The notes under the pieces were generated by a model, which searched no databases, was not told where the DNA came from, and saw nothing but the letters and a program-made list of their open reading frames with translations. 64,000 nucleotides of DNA from a virus: positions 1 to 64,000 of the IMG/VR virus record IMGVR_UViG_3300003267_000287; one strand, given 5' to 3'. How positions within the stretch are numbered: the first letter of the stretch is position 1; each line of letters begins with the position of its first letter. Positions 1-9,156 of the stretch are shown here, piece after piece. The position numbers and the translations under genes are program-made.

Positions 1-110
1 CGGGCCTGCTCGACGCCTCGATCAATGCGTCGAACACCGACGCGATCAAGACCTCGGGCAACTTCCGCGCCTCGGGTAACTGGACCGTCTTCTCGAACGG
101 GTCGCTCTAA
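1..110 (+). CDS. C-terminal end of a tail protein (probable major tail protein), partial
   Basis: Open frame from the left edge (codons from base 3) to a TAA at 108-110, giving about 35 residues that end FSNGSL. It is rich in Ser, Asn and Gly and has a beta-like composition. It lies upstream of the tail assembly chaperone and tape measure genes and is followed by a strong hairpin, which is where the major tail (tube) protein normally sits. That identity is inferred from position; the fragment itself carries no diagnostic motif. Confidence 0.45.
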   Translation, partial: GLLDASINASNTDAIKTSGNFRASGNWTVFSNGSL

Positions 111-124
111 GCCCATCCCGTTCT

Positions 125-157
125 GGGGGACTCCGGTGACCCTCCCCGGGGTCCCCC
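125..157 (+). terminator. GC-rich hairpin after the tail protein gene
   Basis: A 12-bp stem (125-136 with 146-157, one T-G pair) lies just after the upstream stop codon and before the Shine-Dalgarno of the next gene. It has no T-run, so it is more likely a partial terminator or an mRNA-stabilising hairpin that sets expression of the abundant upstream protein above the genes that follow. Confidence 0.5.
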
Positions 158-186
158 GCCACCTTGCCTCCGTCTAGGAGAAGGAT

Positions 187-525
187 GTGCCAAGCATCTT
201 CAAGCGAATCGAAGGCCGCCACGGAGACGTGGCGGTCCCGTCCATCGGTCTCAAGATCGGGACGATGGAGTACTGGTCACTGACGCGGCGCGAAGACACC
301 CCCTCGGGAGTCGAGGAGTGGGATCTTCGCGCCGTGTTTTCGTTCATCAACGCCTTCTCGTTCGAACGACGGGCAGCGGACCGCGTCGTCCGCCTGTGGC
401 TCGGTGACCCGAAACGAGGAGGAACACAGTTCAGGCTCACCACGGCGAACGGGAGAACGGTCCTCGATGGCCGGAGCCTTCTGATGGAAAGGACAACTCT
501 GTGGCCGCTCGACAAACCGCACTGA
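187..525 (+). CDS. Hypothetical tail-operon protein (112 aa)
   Basis: GTG start at 187 behind the purine-rich site AGGAGAAGG at 176-184; an ATG two bases upstream is out of frame. The product starts MPSIFKRIEG, is mixed alpha/beta with many charged residues, and has no membrane segment or motif I recognise. Its end overlaps the tail assembly chaperone gene by 25 bases, so the two are translationally coupled. Between the tail tube gene and the chaperone it could be a minor tail or connector component, but this is inferred only from position. Confidence 0.7.
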   Translation: MPSIFKRIEGRHGDVAVPSIGLKIGTMEYWSLTRREDTPSGVEEWDLRAVFSFINAFSFERRAADRVVRLWLGDPKRGGTQFRLTTANGRTVLDGRSLLMERTTLWPLDKPH

Positions 526-857
526 CCACGCTCTTCCAGGAAGAGTCCATCACCCTCCGCGGGATCGACTTCAAGTTCCGCGAGATCACCGGCACCCAGT
601 ACGAGGAGTGCATCCGTGAGGCCGAGGGGCCAGACGGATCGGCCGATCTGTCGACCGTGTTGCGGTTGATGATCCCGCTCTCGCTCCTCGAGCCCAAGTG
701 GGATGTTGAGAAGATCTACGAGCTCCCACTCCCGATGGTGACCGCCATCCAGGGTGTCGTGAACCGCCTCCACTTCAAGAACGAGCCGACCAAGTCGGCC
801 GATCCTGAGAAGGAGTCGGACGAGGCAAAAAACGACTCGGAGCCGCAGACCTCCTAG
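501..857 (+). CDS. Tail assembly chaperone, short (zero-frame) form
   Basis: GTG start at 501 with GGAAAGGA at 486-493. The 118-residue product begins MAARQTALTTLFQEESI and has a compact helical domain with a hydrophilic, acidic C-terminus (many E, D, K). Size, charge and position directly before the tape measure gene fit the first chaperone (lambda G or TAC1 type) that coats the tape measure during tail assembly. An A AAA AAC heptamer at 827-833, near the 3' end and in the correct phase, predicts a minority -1 frameshift product (separate entry). Confidence 0.8.
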   Translation: MAARQTALTTLFQEESITLRGIDFKFREITGTQYEECIREAEGPDGSADLSTVLRLMIPLSLLEPKWDVEKIYELPLPMVTAIQGVVNRLHFKNEPTKSADPEKESDEAKNDSEPQTS

Positions 858-1096
858 TTCTGGAGATTTGTCGGCTCTTCCCGGCCTACAAGCCGCATGA
901 GGTCGCGGCGCTCCCGAAGCACTACTTCGATGCGCTGCGCGACTACTACTTCATGGTCCACCCGCCCAAGGAGCAGGACGAACTGAGCGAGATCGGCCAG
1001 GGTCGAGACATCGATTTCGACAAGCTGACCGCCGCCCAGCGTTCGCACTTCGGGGAAAAGTGGAGCCGAACCACCGAGAAAGGTGAGTCGGTCTGA
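501..1096 (+). CDS. Tail assembly chaperone, long form made by -1 frameshift (G-GT type)
   Basis: Joined reading frame: 501-833 in frame 0, then from base 833 in the -1 frame to TGA at 1094-1096, about 198 residues. The slippery heptamer A AAA AAC is at 827-833, with frame-0 codons GCA AAA AAC. The -1 frame stays open from the slip site and encodes a helical, charged extension (motifs LFPAYKPHEV and HYFDALRDYYFM) with no start codon or Shine-Dalgarno of its own. Siphovirus chaperones commonly produce such a long form, which bridges the tape measure and the tail tube. Its stop is 9 bases before the tape measure start. Confidence 0.82.
827..833 (+). promoter_or_regulatory. Programmed -1 ribosomal frameshift site (A AAA AAC)
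   Basis: A canonical X XXY YYZ heptamer, A AAA AAC, read as codons AAA (828-830) and AAC (831-833) in the chaperone frame. The zero-frame stop follows 22 bases later at 855-857, and the -1 frame is open for a further 87 codons. Confidence 0.85.
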
Positions 1097-1105
1097 GGAC
1101 TTCCG

Positions 1106-4100
1106 ATGGCAGCTGAAGATCTCGGAACGCTTCAGATTGGTCTACGAGCGGATCTGTCCGGCCTCGACAGCGATCTCAAGATCGCTGAGCAGAAGGTCCG
1201 TGGCTTCAAGATCCCGGAGCGGGAGATCCCAATCCGGGTTCGGATCAGCACGCCCACCGAAGACGCCATCAAGAAGGCCCAGCAGAAGATCGACCAGGCC
1301 CTCACCAAGGCCCAGAAGTTGGGGGTCGAGCTCACCCCGACGCTCACCGTCAAGAACGTCAAGATCGGCGAGTTCCGCAACGCCGTCCAGTCGCAGCTTG
1401 ACAAGCAGGATCCGGTCAAGGTCCCGGTCTCAGCCGACGTCGATGGACGTGCCCTCCGTGACCAGATCCTGGGTGAACTCGGGGTCGTCGACATCCCCCT
1501 GACCTGGCACTGGCAGGGTGAGCCACCGCCTGGCGGTGGTCCGTTCAGCGTCGGGATCGTCCCGCCTGGTGGCGAAGGTGGGGGTGGCGTTGGGCCCACG
1601 GCTCCCCCACGCCCATCAACAGGCGGCACCGGTGGCACCAAGGCCACGCCCCGCAAGCAGGATACCGGTCCGATCGCCGGAGTGGCGGCGACCCCTGCGA
1701 AGTCCGAACCGAAGCGCGCCAAGGCCCGTGAGGCCGCGGTCGTCGCCCGTCCAGGCGCCGAGGTCCGCAGCTCCGACACCTACGAGACCGAGGAGCCGCC
1801 GACCGTCGCCGCAGCCCCCGTCAGCGCGGTCGGGGCCAAGATCAATCCGCCCAAGGTCCGCGGCGCCGAGACACGATCTTCCGATACCTACGAGGTTCAG
1901 GAGGAGCCACCGAGTCCCAAGCCCACGGTCGTCGCTGCGCCGACGCCTGCCGCTGGTGGCGCCCGGATCAACGTCCCGAAGGTCATCACCCGCACGCCAG
2001 CGGGTGAGGCGGCGCCTGGCGCGACCGAAGAGGAGCGCGTCCAGAACCGGGTGAGCCAGGCGGTCGTCCAGGCCCAGCGCGGTCGCTTCGCAGGCATTCA
2101 GGACCTGATCAAGATGGGCCTGAACCTGGGGATCGGCGGGACGGGCGACGTCAGTGTCAAGAAGAAGAGCGTCCTGGCCAAGCACCTCGAGGGCAAGCCG
2201 CCCGAGGTGCTCGATGCGATCCAGGCCGCCGTCCGGCTGTATCGCTCGAACCCTGAGTACGACGAGAGCCGCCCGGCCTTCACTGGCCGTGATCTCCGGC
2301 TGGCTGGTGAGCTGCCCAACCCGCAGAGCCCGCAGGCCGTCCGCCGCATCCGCGAGCAGATCCAGACCGAGCTGCGCGAGCGCCAGGTCGAGTTCCGCAA
2401 GCGCCCCGACGTCAAGGCGCTCCGCGCGGCACTCAAGGAGCAGGGTCTCGACGCGCTCCTCCAGAACACGACCCAGAACGAGGACGAGCGCCAGCGGTTC
2501 CTGGGCTTCTCCGACATTCAGGAGCTGATCAAGACCAATCCGGTCCAGGCCCGCGAGGAGACGGTCAAGCTGCTGACCGGTCTGTTCGCGCAGTACCCGA
2601 AGATCGCGCCGGTCCTATTCCCCTCGAAGAAGCGTCGGATCAAGACGATCGAGCCGACGATCCGGAACGAGGCGGGCGAAGAGGTCCCGAACCCGAAGTA
2701 CGACCCGGGCATCGAGGCGACGGCTGCGGCCCTCCACTCGATCTTCGGCGAGCTCTCCCGGGTTGGTCTGCCGATCCGCGACAAGCAGGAGAAGGAGAAC
2801 CGACGCCAGGATCTGGCGGCGCGCTCCGAGCGCCCACAGGAGGCGCCACCGAAGGGTGCGGCGGAGGCCGCGGCAGAGAAGAACGCCCGTGAGCAGACCG
2901 CGTTCGATCTCACCCGCAAGGGCCTCTCTCGCGCGCGCGTGCCAGAGGAGCTCGCTCCGAAGCCGATCGACTTCTCGGCGGCCGACGCCGCTCGTGACGC
3001 AGAGATCGAGGCCATCCGCCGTGAGACGGTTGAGCGCTTCAATCCGATCACGAAGACGACGGAGACGGTCCGCCCGTTCGCGTCGCTCGAGCTGGCGGCT
3101 CCGGAGTACCAGCGCCGCTACCCGTCGTCGCCGATCAATACCGTCAATCAGGATCTTCAGGCAGAGCTCCTGCGCAAGCGCACCCCGGCGCCGCAGCCGA
3201 CAGTCTTCCCGAAGATCCGCTACATCCCGAACTCGAAGTTCGGTGGCCCGCCGCTGGGCCTCACCGATCTGACGAAGCGCGCCTCGGGCGGCCAGGTCGA
3301 GGGCGAAGGACGTCGGTTCCACCCGGGCGCGATGCGCCTGCCGACCGGACTCGCGCCGTTGACGTTCCGCCCTGCCGAGAAGGGCCTGGAAAAGGGCAAG
3401 GTCCGGATCGGGACGGACATGACGAGCCCGTTCTGGCATCACGATGCCCAGACCGGTGCGGACCTCGAGCTGCACGACCGGATCACGAGCCCAGCGGCTC
3501 GGTACGACTTCGAGCTCGAGATGGGCCTCCGCCACGGTCGGTCCATCCCGTGGGGCGACCAGGACGCGGACGCTGTCGTTGCTCGCGAGATGAAGGCCAG
3601 TGACATCCTGCCGTTCTCGAGGCGCGCCGCTGGCGGACCGGTCCCCGGCGGCCTCATGGACCGGATTGCCAAGGCGAAGCTGAAGGACCCAGTCCTCGTC
3701 GGTGAGGTCCGACCCGAGACGTACATCAGCCACAGCGGCCACGTCGAGATCGTCGGTCGCGAAGGGCCCGAGGTTCGTCAGTTCCCAGAGGCCGGGAAGA
3801 TCCTGCCGAACGTCCCCGAGTGGGTCCGGCGGATGGACAAGAACGCCAAGGACATGACCCGCCGGGCGCCCGGCGGTCCAGTCCGTGGCTTCGGTGGTAA
3901 GGCGTTCCGCTCGTTCGTTCCCGGTGAGAAGGAAGCGATCGAGAAGGGCGTCCTGACGGCCGCTACGTCTCCGAACGTTCAGCGTGTCTTTGTTGTCAAC
4001 TGGCCGACCACACTGGGCGCTCGCTCGGTGGCCCAGGCGCCGACGGTGGCGACCGCGGCCCAGCCAGTGACCATGCCGTTCGCTCCTGGACAGGCGCCGC

Positions 4101-6979
4101 CACCCCCGGCGCCTGTCCAGGCCCAGGCGACGCCGACGAAACAGACGAAGACGACCCGTGGTACGCCCACCGAGTCATTGACTCCGGCCGAGCGGTTCAC
4201 GGCCGAGCTCGACCTCATCAATCGTCAGACAATCCGACGTTTCGACATCAAGACCCTCGAGGCGCAGCGCAGCTCGACGCTGGCCACGCTGCCGACTCGT
4301 GGTATTCAGACCGGCCTCGGCGAGATCGCCGCGACCACGCTCGGTGGTCGCGCAGGTGTCATTCAGCGAGCTCGTATCGCGCAGGGTGCGACCGAGGCCG
4401 CAGCAGCGGTTGAGCGGAAGCTGACCAAGGAGGAGGGCAAGCTCTTCGATCTCACCGCGAAGCGCGATGCCCTGCTGAAGGCGAACGCCCCCGCCAAGGA
4501 GATCGACCGCCAGAACAAGAAGATCGCGCTCCAGGCCGAGGGCGTGAAGGTCATTGCGGATCGCCTCGGTGAGCTGAAGAAGACCGCAGCTGAGTACACC
4601 AGTCAGATCGCCTCGGGCGCTGACAAGCTGCGCGTCTTCGGCACGAACACCGCGGGCATCATCGGCGGCACCGTGCTGTTCAGCGCGGCGCTCGGTGCGG
4701 CCCAGGTGGGCATCACCGGGATCGAGCACATCCTCGCACCGACGATCGAGCGCATGGGTGGCTTCGCCAACGTCGCAGCGCAGGTCACCGACGAGCTGTC
4801 GAACCAGAGTCAGGGCGCGGGCGGCGACTCCAAGTCGATCCTTGCGTTGGCTGAGGCCCAGCGTGGGCTGTCCTCGGGCATTGCCGCCACGATCAGCCCG
4901 CTCCTCGAGCAGCGGACGTCGACCGAGGAGGGCAACAAGAACCTCGCGTCCGCGATCGACCTGCTCCACACGTTCGAGGATGCCCGGCGTCGAGGTGGCC
5001 AGCAGGGCCTGTTCTCGACGACTGGTGGTCTGTTCGGAACGTTCCTCGGTGGCACCGCGTCGACCCAGGAGCTGATCAAGAACGAACTGAACGCGACCGA
5101 TGCCACCCTCGGTCAGCCGCAGTCCCAGCGTCGCCAGAAGGCGCTCGCGGCCCAGGCTGCCGGGCAGACGACGTTCGAGGACATCGCGATCACCGGGGGC
5201 GTCCGGAATATCCCGGTCAAGCGCACCTTCAACGTCGCCGATGTCCTCTCTCAGACGGCTGACGAGGTCGATGTCCTCGGCGATCGCCTCCAGTTCTTCA
5301 ATGAGGCGATTAAGAAGGGCGGCGAGAACGTCCAGTTCCTGGCGCACGCAAGCAAGGAGACCTCGGACGCCTTCGCCTCTGCCGCCGATAAGGCGGGTGT
5401 CACCGAGCTCGGGACGTTGGCCCGCGGCGCGAACAAGGTCATCCTGGTTGGCCCAGACGGCAAGACGCCGATCCTCGATGAGAAGAAGATCCGAGCGGCG
5501 GTCGAAGCGGTCAACGTCGGCGCTCAGACGCCGGATCCGGCGCTCCTTCTCAAGCAGCTTCAGAGCCGGATCATCCCGGCTCAGAACGCGGCGTTCGAGG
5601 CCGAAGCGAACCTCCAGCTCAACACCGTCCTGCCTGCCCAGCGGGCCCTGAACTTCCTGGGTGCGCCGCCGACCGCGTTCGGCGCGGGCATCGTTCAGGT
5701 CGGACAGGGAACGTCGGGTCAGCAGATCCCGACCGAGAACATCAACCTGCCCAACGGCGCAGGCGTCGACCCCGAGGCGATCCGCTCGTTCAACGAGTAC
5801 AAGTCGGTCGCGACGGCGTCGATCGATGCGGTCAAGGCGAAGGCCGAGCAGGGCAAGCAGGCGCTCGCCCAGCTGGGTGTGCCGCCGACGCTGATCGCCG
5901 AGCTGTCGGGCCTCGGTCAGCAGATCGAGAGCATTCAGACCGGCATCGCCAACCGGAACGCGTCGCTGGCGGCTGCTCAGTACAACCACCAGCTGTTCAT
6001 CCTGAACCGGAACCTCCAGGACGCCCTCGCCCTCGCGGGCAAGCGGGCGTCGAAGGAAGGTGAGCTGGGCAAGCTCCAGCGTGAGCAGTTCGAGCTCTCG
6101 AAGCAGCAGACGGCCCTCCAGCGTGAGAGCCAGGCCCTGTCGCTCAATCTGACCCAGCGCCAGATCAACTTCCAGCGTGCGGTCGCGGGCTTCGTCGCCC
6201 CAGGCACCACGCCCGAGGAGCGGGCGGCCCGGATCGAGGAAGCCAAGATCGAGGCCGACTACGCCCAAAAGCAGCTCGACATTCAGAAGAAGCTGTTCGG
6301 GCTGTCGGGTCGTGAGTTTACGATCAGCGTCAAGCTGTTCGACGAGAGCGCCAAGCGTCAGGTCCAGGACTTGCGCTACGCGATCGCCGACCTCACGACC
6401 AGCCACAAGGTCCAGCTCGAGAACGCCGCTGCCCTCGAGGCGATCGATGCGATCAAGGCCCATGAGGCCGAGGTCAGCGCTGAGATCGGCGTCGCGATCG
6501 ACAAGTCGGTCAAGAAGGCGTCGGCGGCGATCAGCACCGCGCTCGACATCACGACCAAGACCGGCGAGGCGTTCAACGACATCCTGCGCCAGACGGCCAC
6601 CGCCTGGGGCACATTCGTGTCACAGGGCGTCAGCGTTGCCAACGCGCTGGCTGGAGCTGGTCCAGCTGGTGGCGGGCGCTCGCGATCGATCCCCAACGCG
6701 AGTGGCGCCTACTTCAATACCACCAAGAAGCTGAACCTCACCGTTGGCGAGGCTGGAACCGAGACCGTTGCGATCCTGCGCAACCCGCGGTCACTCACCG
6801 TTCCCGTCCCGACCGCGAGCGGTGGCGGGTTCGGGGCGCCGCCCCAGATCACGATCATCGTGACCGGCAACAAGATCAGCGACCAGGCTGATGAGGCCGC
6901 CCTCGCGCAGCGGATCTCGGACAAGGTCGAGGAGACCTTCATGCGCAAGACATCCCTGTTCGGCCTGCGGAGGGCTTGA
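1106..6979 (+). CDS. Tape measure protein (1957 aa)
   Basis: By far the longest gene in the window, placed right after the chaperones, which is the invariant tape measure position. It starts at ATG 1106 with GAGGA just upstream. The order is a charged helical N-terminus, a Pro/Ala/Gly-rich region (about residues 135-330), helical stretches, loop motifs such as GGPVPGG and GREGPEV, one hydrophobic segment (about 1178-1205), then Gln/Ala/Glu-rich coiled coil to a C-terminus ending TSLFGLRRA. It sets tail length and is injected during infection. If the usual 1.5 angstrom per residue holds, the tail would be close to 290 nm. I see no obvious lysozyme or peptidase domain inside. Confidence 0.93.
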   Translation: MAAEDLGTLQIGLRADLSGLDSDLKIAEQKVRGFKIPEREIPIRVRISTPTEDAIKKAQQKIDQALTKAQKLGVELTPTLTVKNVKIGEFRNAVQSQLDKQDPVKVPVSADVDGRALRDQILGELGVVDIPLTWHWQGEPPPGGGPFSVGIVPPGGEGGGGVGPTAPPRPSTGGTGGTKATPRKQDTGPIAGVAATPAKSEPKRAKAREAAVVARPGAEVRSSDTYETEEPPTVAAAPVSAVGAKINPPKVRGAETRSSDTYEVQEEPPSPKPTVVAAPTPAAGGARINVPKVITRTPAGEAAPGATEEERVQNRVSQAVVQAQRGRFAGIQDLIKMGLNLGIGGTGDVSVKKKSVLAKHLEGKPPEVLDAIQAAVRLYRSNPEYDESRPAFTGRDLRLAGELPNPQSPQAVRRIREQIQTELRERQVEFRKRPDVKALRAALKEQGLDALLQNTTQNEDERQRFLGFSDIQELIKTNPVQAREETVKLLTGLFAQYPKIAPVLFPSKKRRIKTIEPTIRNEAGEEVPNPKYDPGIEATAAALHSIFGELSRVGLPIRDKQEKENRRQDLAARSERPQEAPPKGAAEAAAEKNAREQTAFDLTRKGLSRARVPEELAPKPIDFSAADAARDAEIEAIRRETVERFNPITKTTETVRPFASLELAAPEYQRRYPSSPINTVNQDLQAELLRKRTPAPQPTVFPKIRYIPNSKFGGPPLGLTDLTKRASGGQVEGEGRRFHPGAMRLPTGLAPLTFRPAEKGLEKGKVRIGTDMTSPFWHHDAQTGADLELHDRITSPAARYDFELEMGLRHGRSIPWGDQDADAVVAREMKASDILPFSRRAAGGPVPGGLMDRIAKAKLKDPVLVGEVRPETYISHSGHVEIVGREGPEVRQFPEAGKILPNVPEWVRRMDKNAKDMTRRAPGGPVRGFGGKAFRSFVPGEKEAIEKGVLTAATSPNVQRVFVVNWPTTLGARSVAQAPTVATAAQPVTMPFAPGQAPPPPAPVQAQATPTKQTKTTRGTPTESLTPAERFTAELDLINRQTIRRFDIKTLEAQRSSTLATLPTRGIQTGLGEIAATTLGGRAGVIQRARIAQGATEAAAAVERKLTKEEGKLFDLTAKRDALLKANAPAKEIDRQNKKIALQAEGVKVIADRLGELKKTAAEYTSQIASGADKLRVFGTNTAGIIGGTVLFSAALGAAQVGITGIEHILAPTIERMGGFANVAAQVTDELSNQSQGAGGDSKSILALAEAQRGLSSGIAATISPLLEQRTSTEEGNKNLASAIDLLHTFEDARRRGGQQGLFSTTGGLFGTFLGGTASTQELIKNELNATDATLGQPQSQRRQKALAAQAAGQTTFEDIAITGGVRNIPVKRTFNVADVLSQTADEVDVLGDRLQFFNEAIKKGGENVQFLAHASKETSDAFASAADKAGVTELGTLARGANKVILVGPDGKTPILDEKKIRAAVEAVNVGAQTPDPALLLKQLQSRIIPAQNAAFEAEANLQLNTVLPAQRALNFLGAPPTAFGAGIVQVGQGTSGQQIPTENINLPNGAGVDPEAIRSFNEYKSVATASIDAVKAKAEQGKQALAQLGVPPTLIAELSGLGQQIESIQTGIANRNASLAAAQYNHQLFILNRNLQDALALAGKRASKEGELGKLQREQFELSKQQTALQRESQALSLNLTQRQINFQRAVAGFVAPGTTPEERAARIEEAKIEADYAQKQLDIQKKLFGLSGREFTISVKLFDESAKRQVQDLRYAIADLTTSHKVQLENAAALEAIDAIKAHEAEVSAEIGVAIDKSVKKASAAISTALDITTKTGEAFNDILRQTATAWGTFVSQGVSVANALAGAGPAGGGRSRSIPNASGAYFNTTKKLNLTVGEAGTETVAILRNPRSLTVPVPTASGGGFGAPPQITIIVTGNKISDQADEAALAQRISDKVEETFMRKTSLFGLRRA

Positions 6980-9153
6980 TGACCTCGATTACTCACGCCC
7001 ACGTCGCCACTGGGACCGATGCCGGGACCGGCGAGGTTCACAAGGCCGAGTGGAACGCCGATCACACGATCACTGGCTCGCTGCTTGGCACCGGTGGGCT
7101 AGTGCTCCTCGAACAGCACACCGCGTCCAGCTCGGCGACGCTCGACTTCGCCTCGTTCATCTCGTCCGACTACGACGACTACCTCATCGAAATGGTGAAC
7201 ATGCTCCCGGCCACCGACAACGTGACCCCGCAGCTCCGGGTCGGGACGGGTGGCGGGCCGACCTACGACTCGGGCGCGAACTACACCTGGATGATCGTCA
7301 ACCGCCCTGCTGGAGCGGTGGGCGGTAACGGATCGAGCGGCCAAACCTCGATCGCGCTGTTCGACTCGGGCGTCTCGAACTCCGAGCCCTCGTCGTGGAG
7401 CCTGCGCCTGTTCAACCCGCAGTCGACGACCGCGAACAAGCAGTTCAGTGGGACGGGCCTCGTGAACTACTTCAGCGGCCCAACGCCATTCGTGAGCCTC
7501 AACGGCGGGGTATACGTCAGCCACACCGCGGTCACGGCCCTGCGCTTCCTGTACAGCAGCGGCAACATCGCGTCGGGAACGATCCGGATCTACGGTGTCG
7601 CGAAGACGGGCGGGGTCGGGGCCTTTGGCGGCCAGGACCTCGATGTCTCGCCGAACCCGACATCCGACGATCACGAGTTCAAGAGCACCCTCTCGGGCTG
7701 GACGACGATCGGGACGCTGAACACGTCGAACGCGAACGCGACCGGCTACAAGAGCCACCTGCACATCGCGAACACCGCGACCGGAACCTTCCAGCTCCAC
7801 GGTCTGGTCCGGACGATGCCGTCGATGCCGTACACGGTGACGGCCAAGTTCAGCGATTACCACGTCAACGCGAACTACCAGCACTACGGCCTGTGCCTCT
7901 CGGACGGCACGAAGTTCATGACGTTCGGACCGCTCTGGCAGAGCTCGAACGGCATCCCCGAGATGTTCGCCTCGAACTGGTCGACCCGGACTTCGCGGTC
8001 GTCGTTCACCGAGTACGGCGAGATCAACCGGCGGGTGAAGAAGTACATCCGGATGACGGTGAACTCGTCGACCAGCGTCGACCTGTACTTCTCGCAGGAC
8101 GGGCTGATCTGGACGCAAGTCGCGAGTGGCTGGAACCCGAGCATGACCCCGACCCAGTTCGGCGTGATCATGACCGGCAACGACAACAGCGTCTCGGTCG
8201 ACCTGGCCGTCGACTGGATCAGGTTCGGCTCCGACGTCATCCAGCCCGAGTCGCTCCTCTGGCAGAACGTCGGCGGCCCGACGTCGACGATGTCCGTGCG
8301 CCTGAACTACGGCAACTCGTCGACCCCGTCCGACGTCTCCGCTGGGGCCATCACGGCGAATACGTGGCTCGACCTGTGCTCGAACCAGTCGTTCTCGATC
8401 ACCGACTCGTCCTCGATCGTCGAGCTCGCGCTCGAATCGATGATGCAGATCAAGCACAACACCGGCGGTGACAAGACGTACGAGGCACGCCTGCTCGTCG
8501 ACGGCTCGCTCGATTACCACTTCGGTGGTGACGTCCGTCAGGACACGTCCCAGTACCACGGGTTCGAGCCGAGCGGCTCGGTCAAGCTCACCGGGCTGTC
8601 GGCCGGAACGCACACCGTCAAGGCCCAGATCAAGCTGAGCTCCGCGGGCGACTACTACCTGCGCCCGTCGGCGTCTGGCGGCTTCGAATACCTGCGCATC
8701 CAGGTCACCGAGTACGCCCCGGTGGCGACTCCCCTGACGCTCGCGTCGGCCAAGTCGATGGTCTCAGCAGGGGATTACTCGATCTCGTCGACGACGTTCG
8801 CGAACGTCGACAACACGAACCTGTCCCACACCATCACGACCGGAGGGCACCGGGTCCTCGTGACCTTCACCGGCATGGTGACTCCGCCTGGGGCCAATGA
8901 CGGCCTCGCCCTCGACGTCTCGGTCGACGGTGTCCGTCAGGCATCCGCGGCGACGTTCGGGATCGTCTACGTGTACGCGGCGCTGGGTGCGATCTCCAGC
9001 AACATTAGCTTCACGTACATGACCGATGTTCTCTCTCCTGGGTCGCACACGATCGCCCTGATGGCGCGTTCGATCGCAGGTGGGGCAAACATCCTGCGTG
9101 CCAGCACCGGGCAGACGGTCGCAGCCTTCTCGGTCGCCGAGCTCGCGACCTAG
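6979..9153 (+). CDS. Minor tail protein with beta-sandwich domains (724 aa)
   Basis: ATG 6979 overlaps the tape measure stop (TGATG) and follows GGAGGGC, so I prefer it to the TTG one codon upstream. The N-terminus THAHVATGTDAGTGEVHKAEW and a first domain (about 45-210) with DYDDYLIEMVNMLPATDN resemble tail-fibre and tail-tip proteins of siphoviruses. Residues about 220-415 look like a LamG or concanavalin-type jelly roll (alternating beta strands, DYHVN, DLYFSQDG). Two more beta domains follow. The likely role is a distal tail or receptor-binding component. Confidence 0.75.
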   Translation: MTSITHAHVATGTDAGTGEVHKAEWNADHTITGSLLGTGGLVLLEQHTASSSATLDFASFISSDYDDYLIEMVNMLPATDNVTPQLRVGTGGGPTYDSGANYTWMIVNRPAGAVGGNGSSGQTSIALFDSGVSNSEPSSWSLRLFNPQSTTANKQFSGTGLVNYFSGPTPFVSLNGGVYVSHTAVTALRFLYSSGNIASGTIRIYGVAKTGGVGAFGGQDLDVSPNPTSDDHEFKSTLSGWTTIGTLNTSNANATGYKSHLHIANTATGTFQLHGLVRTMPSMPYTVTAKFSDYHVNANYQHYGLCLSDGTKFMTFGPLWQSSNGIPEMFASNWSTRTSRSSFTEYGEINRRVKKYIRMTVNSSTSVDLYFSQDGLIWTQVASGWNPSMTPTQFGVIMTGNDNSVSVDLAVDWIRFGSDVIQPESLLWQNVGGPTSTMSVRLNYGNSSTPSDVSAGAITANTWLDLCSNQSFSITDSSSIVELALESMMQIKHNTGGDKTYEARLLVDGSLDYHFGGDVRQDTSQYHGFEPSGSVKLTGLSAGTHTVKAQIKLSSAGDYYLRPSASGGFEYLRIQVTEYAPVATPLTLASAKSMVSAGDYSISSTTFANVDNTNLSHTITTGGHRVLVTFTGMVTPPGANDGLALDVSVDGVRQASAATFGIVYVYAALGAISSNISFTYMTDVLSPGSHTIALMARSIAGGANILRASTGQTVAAFSVAELAT

Positions 9154-9156
9154 CCC

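Noticed and set aside
1616-2185. Minus-strand 189-codon open frame in the tape measure Pro-rich region
   Set aside because: Shadow frame opposite the repetitive Pro/Ala part; no start signal.
4175-6463. 762-codon open frame on the minus strand within the tape measure gene
   Set aside because: It is a shadow of the high-GC plus-strand gene: Arg/Leu/Asp-rich, no domain pattern, no ribosome site, antisense to a gene that fits its position perfectly.
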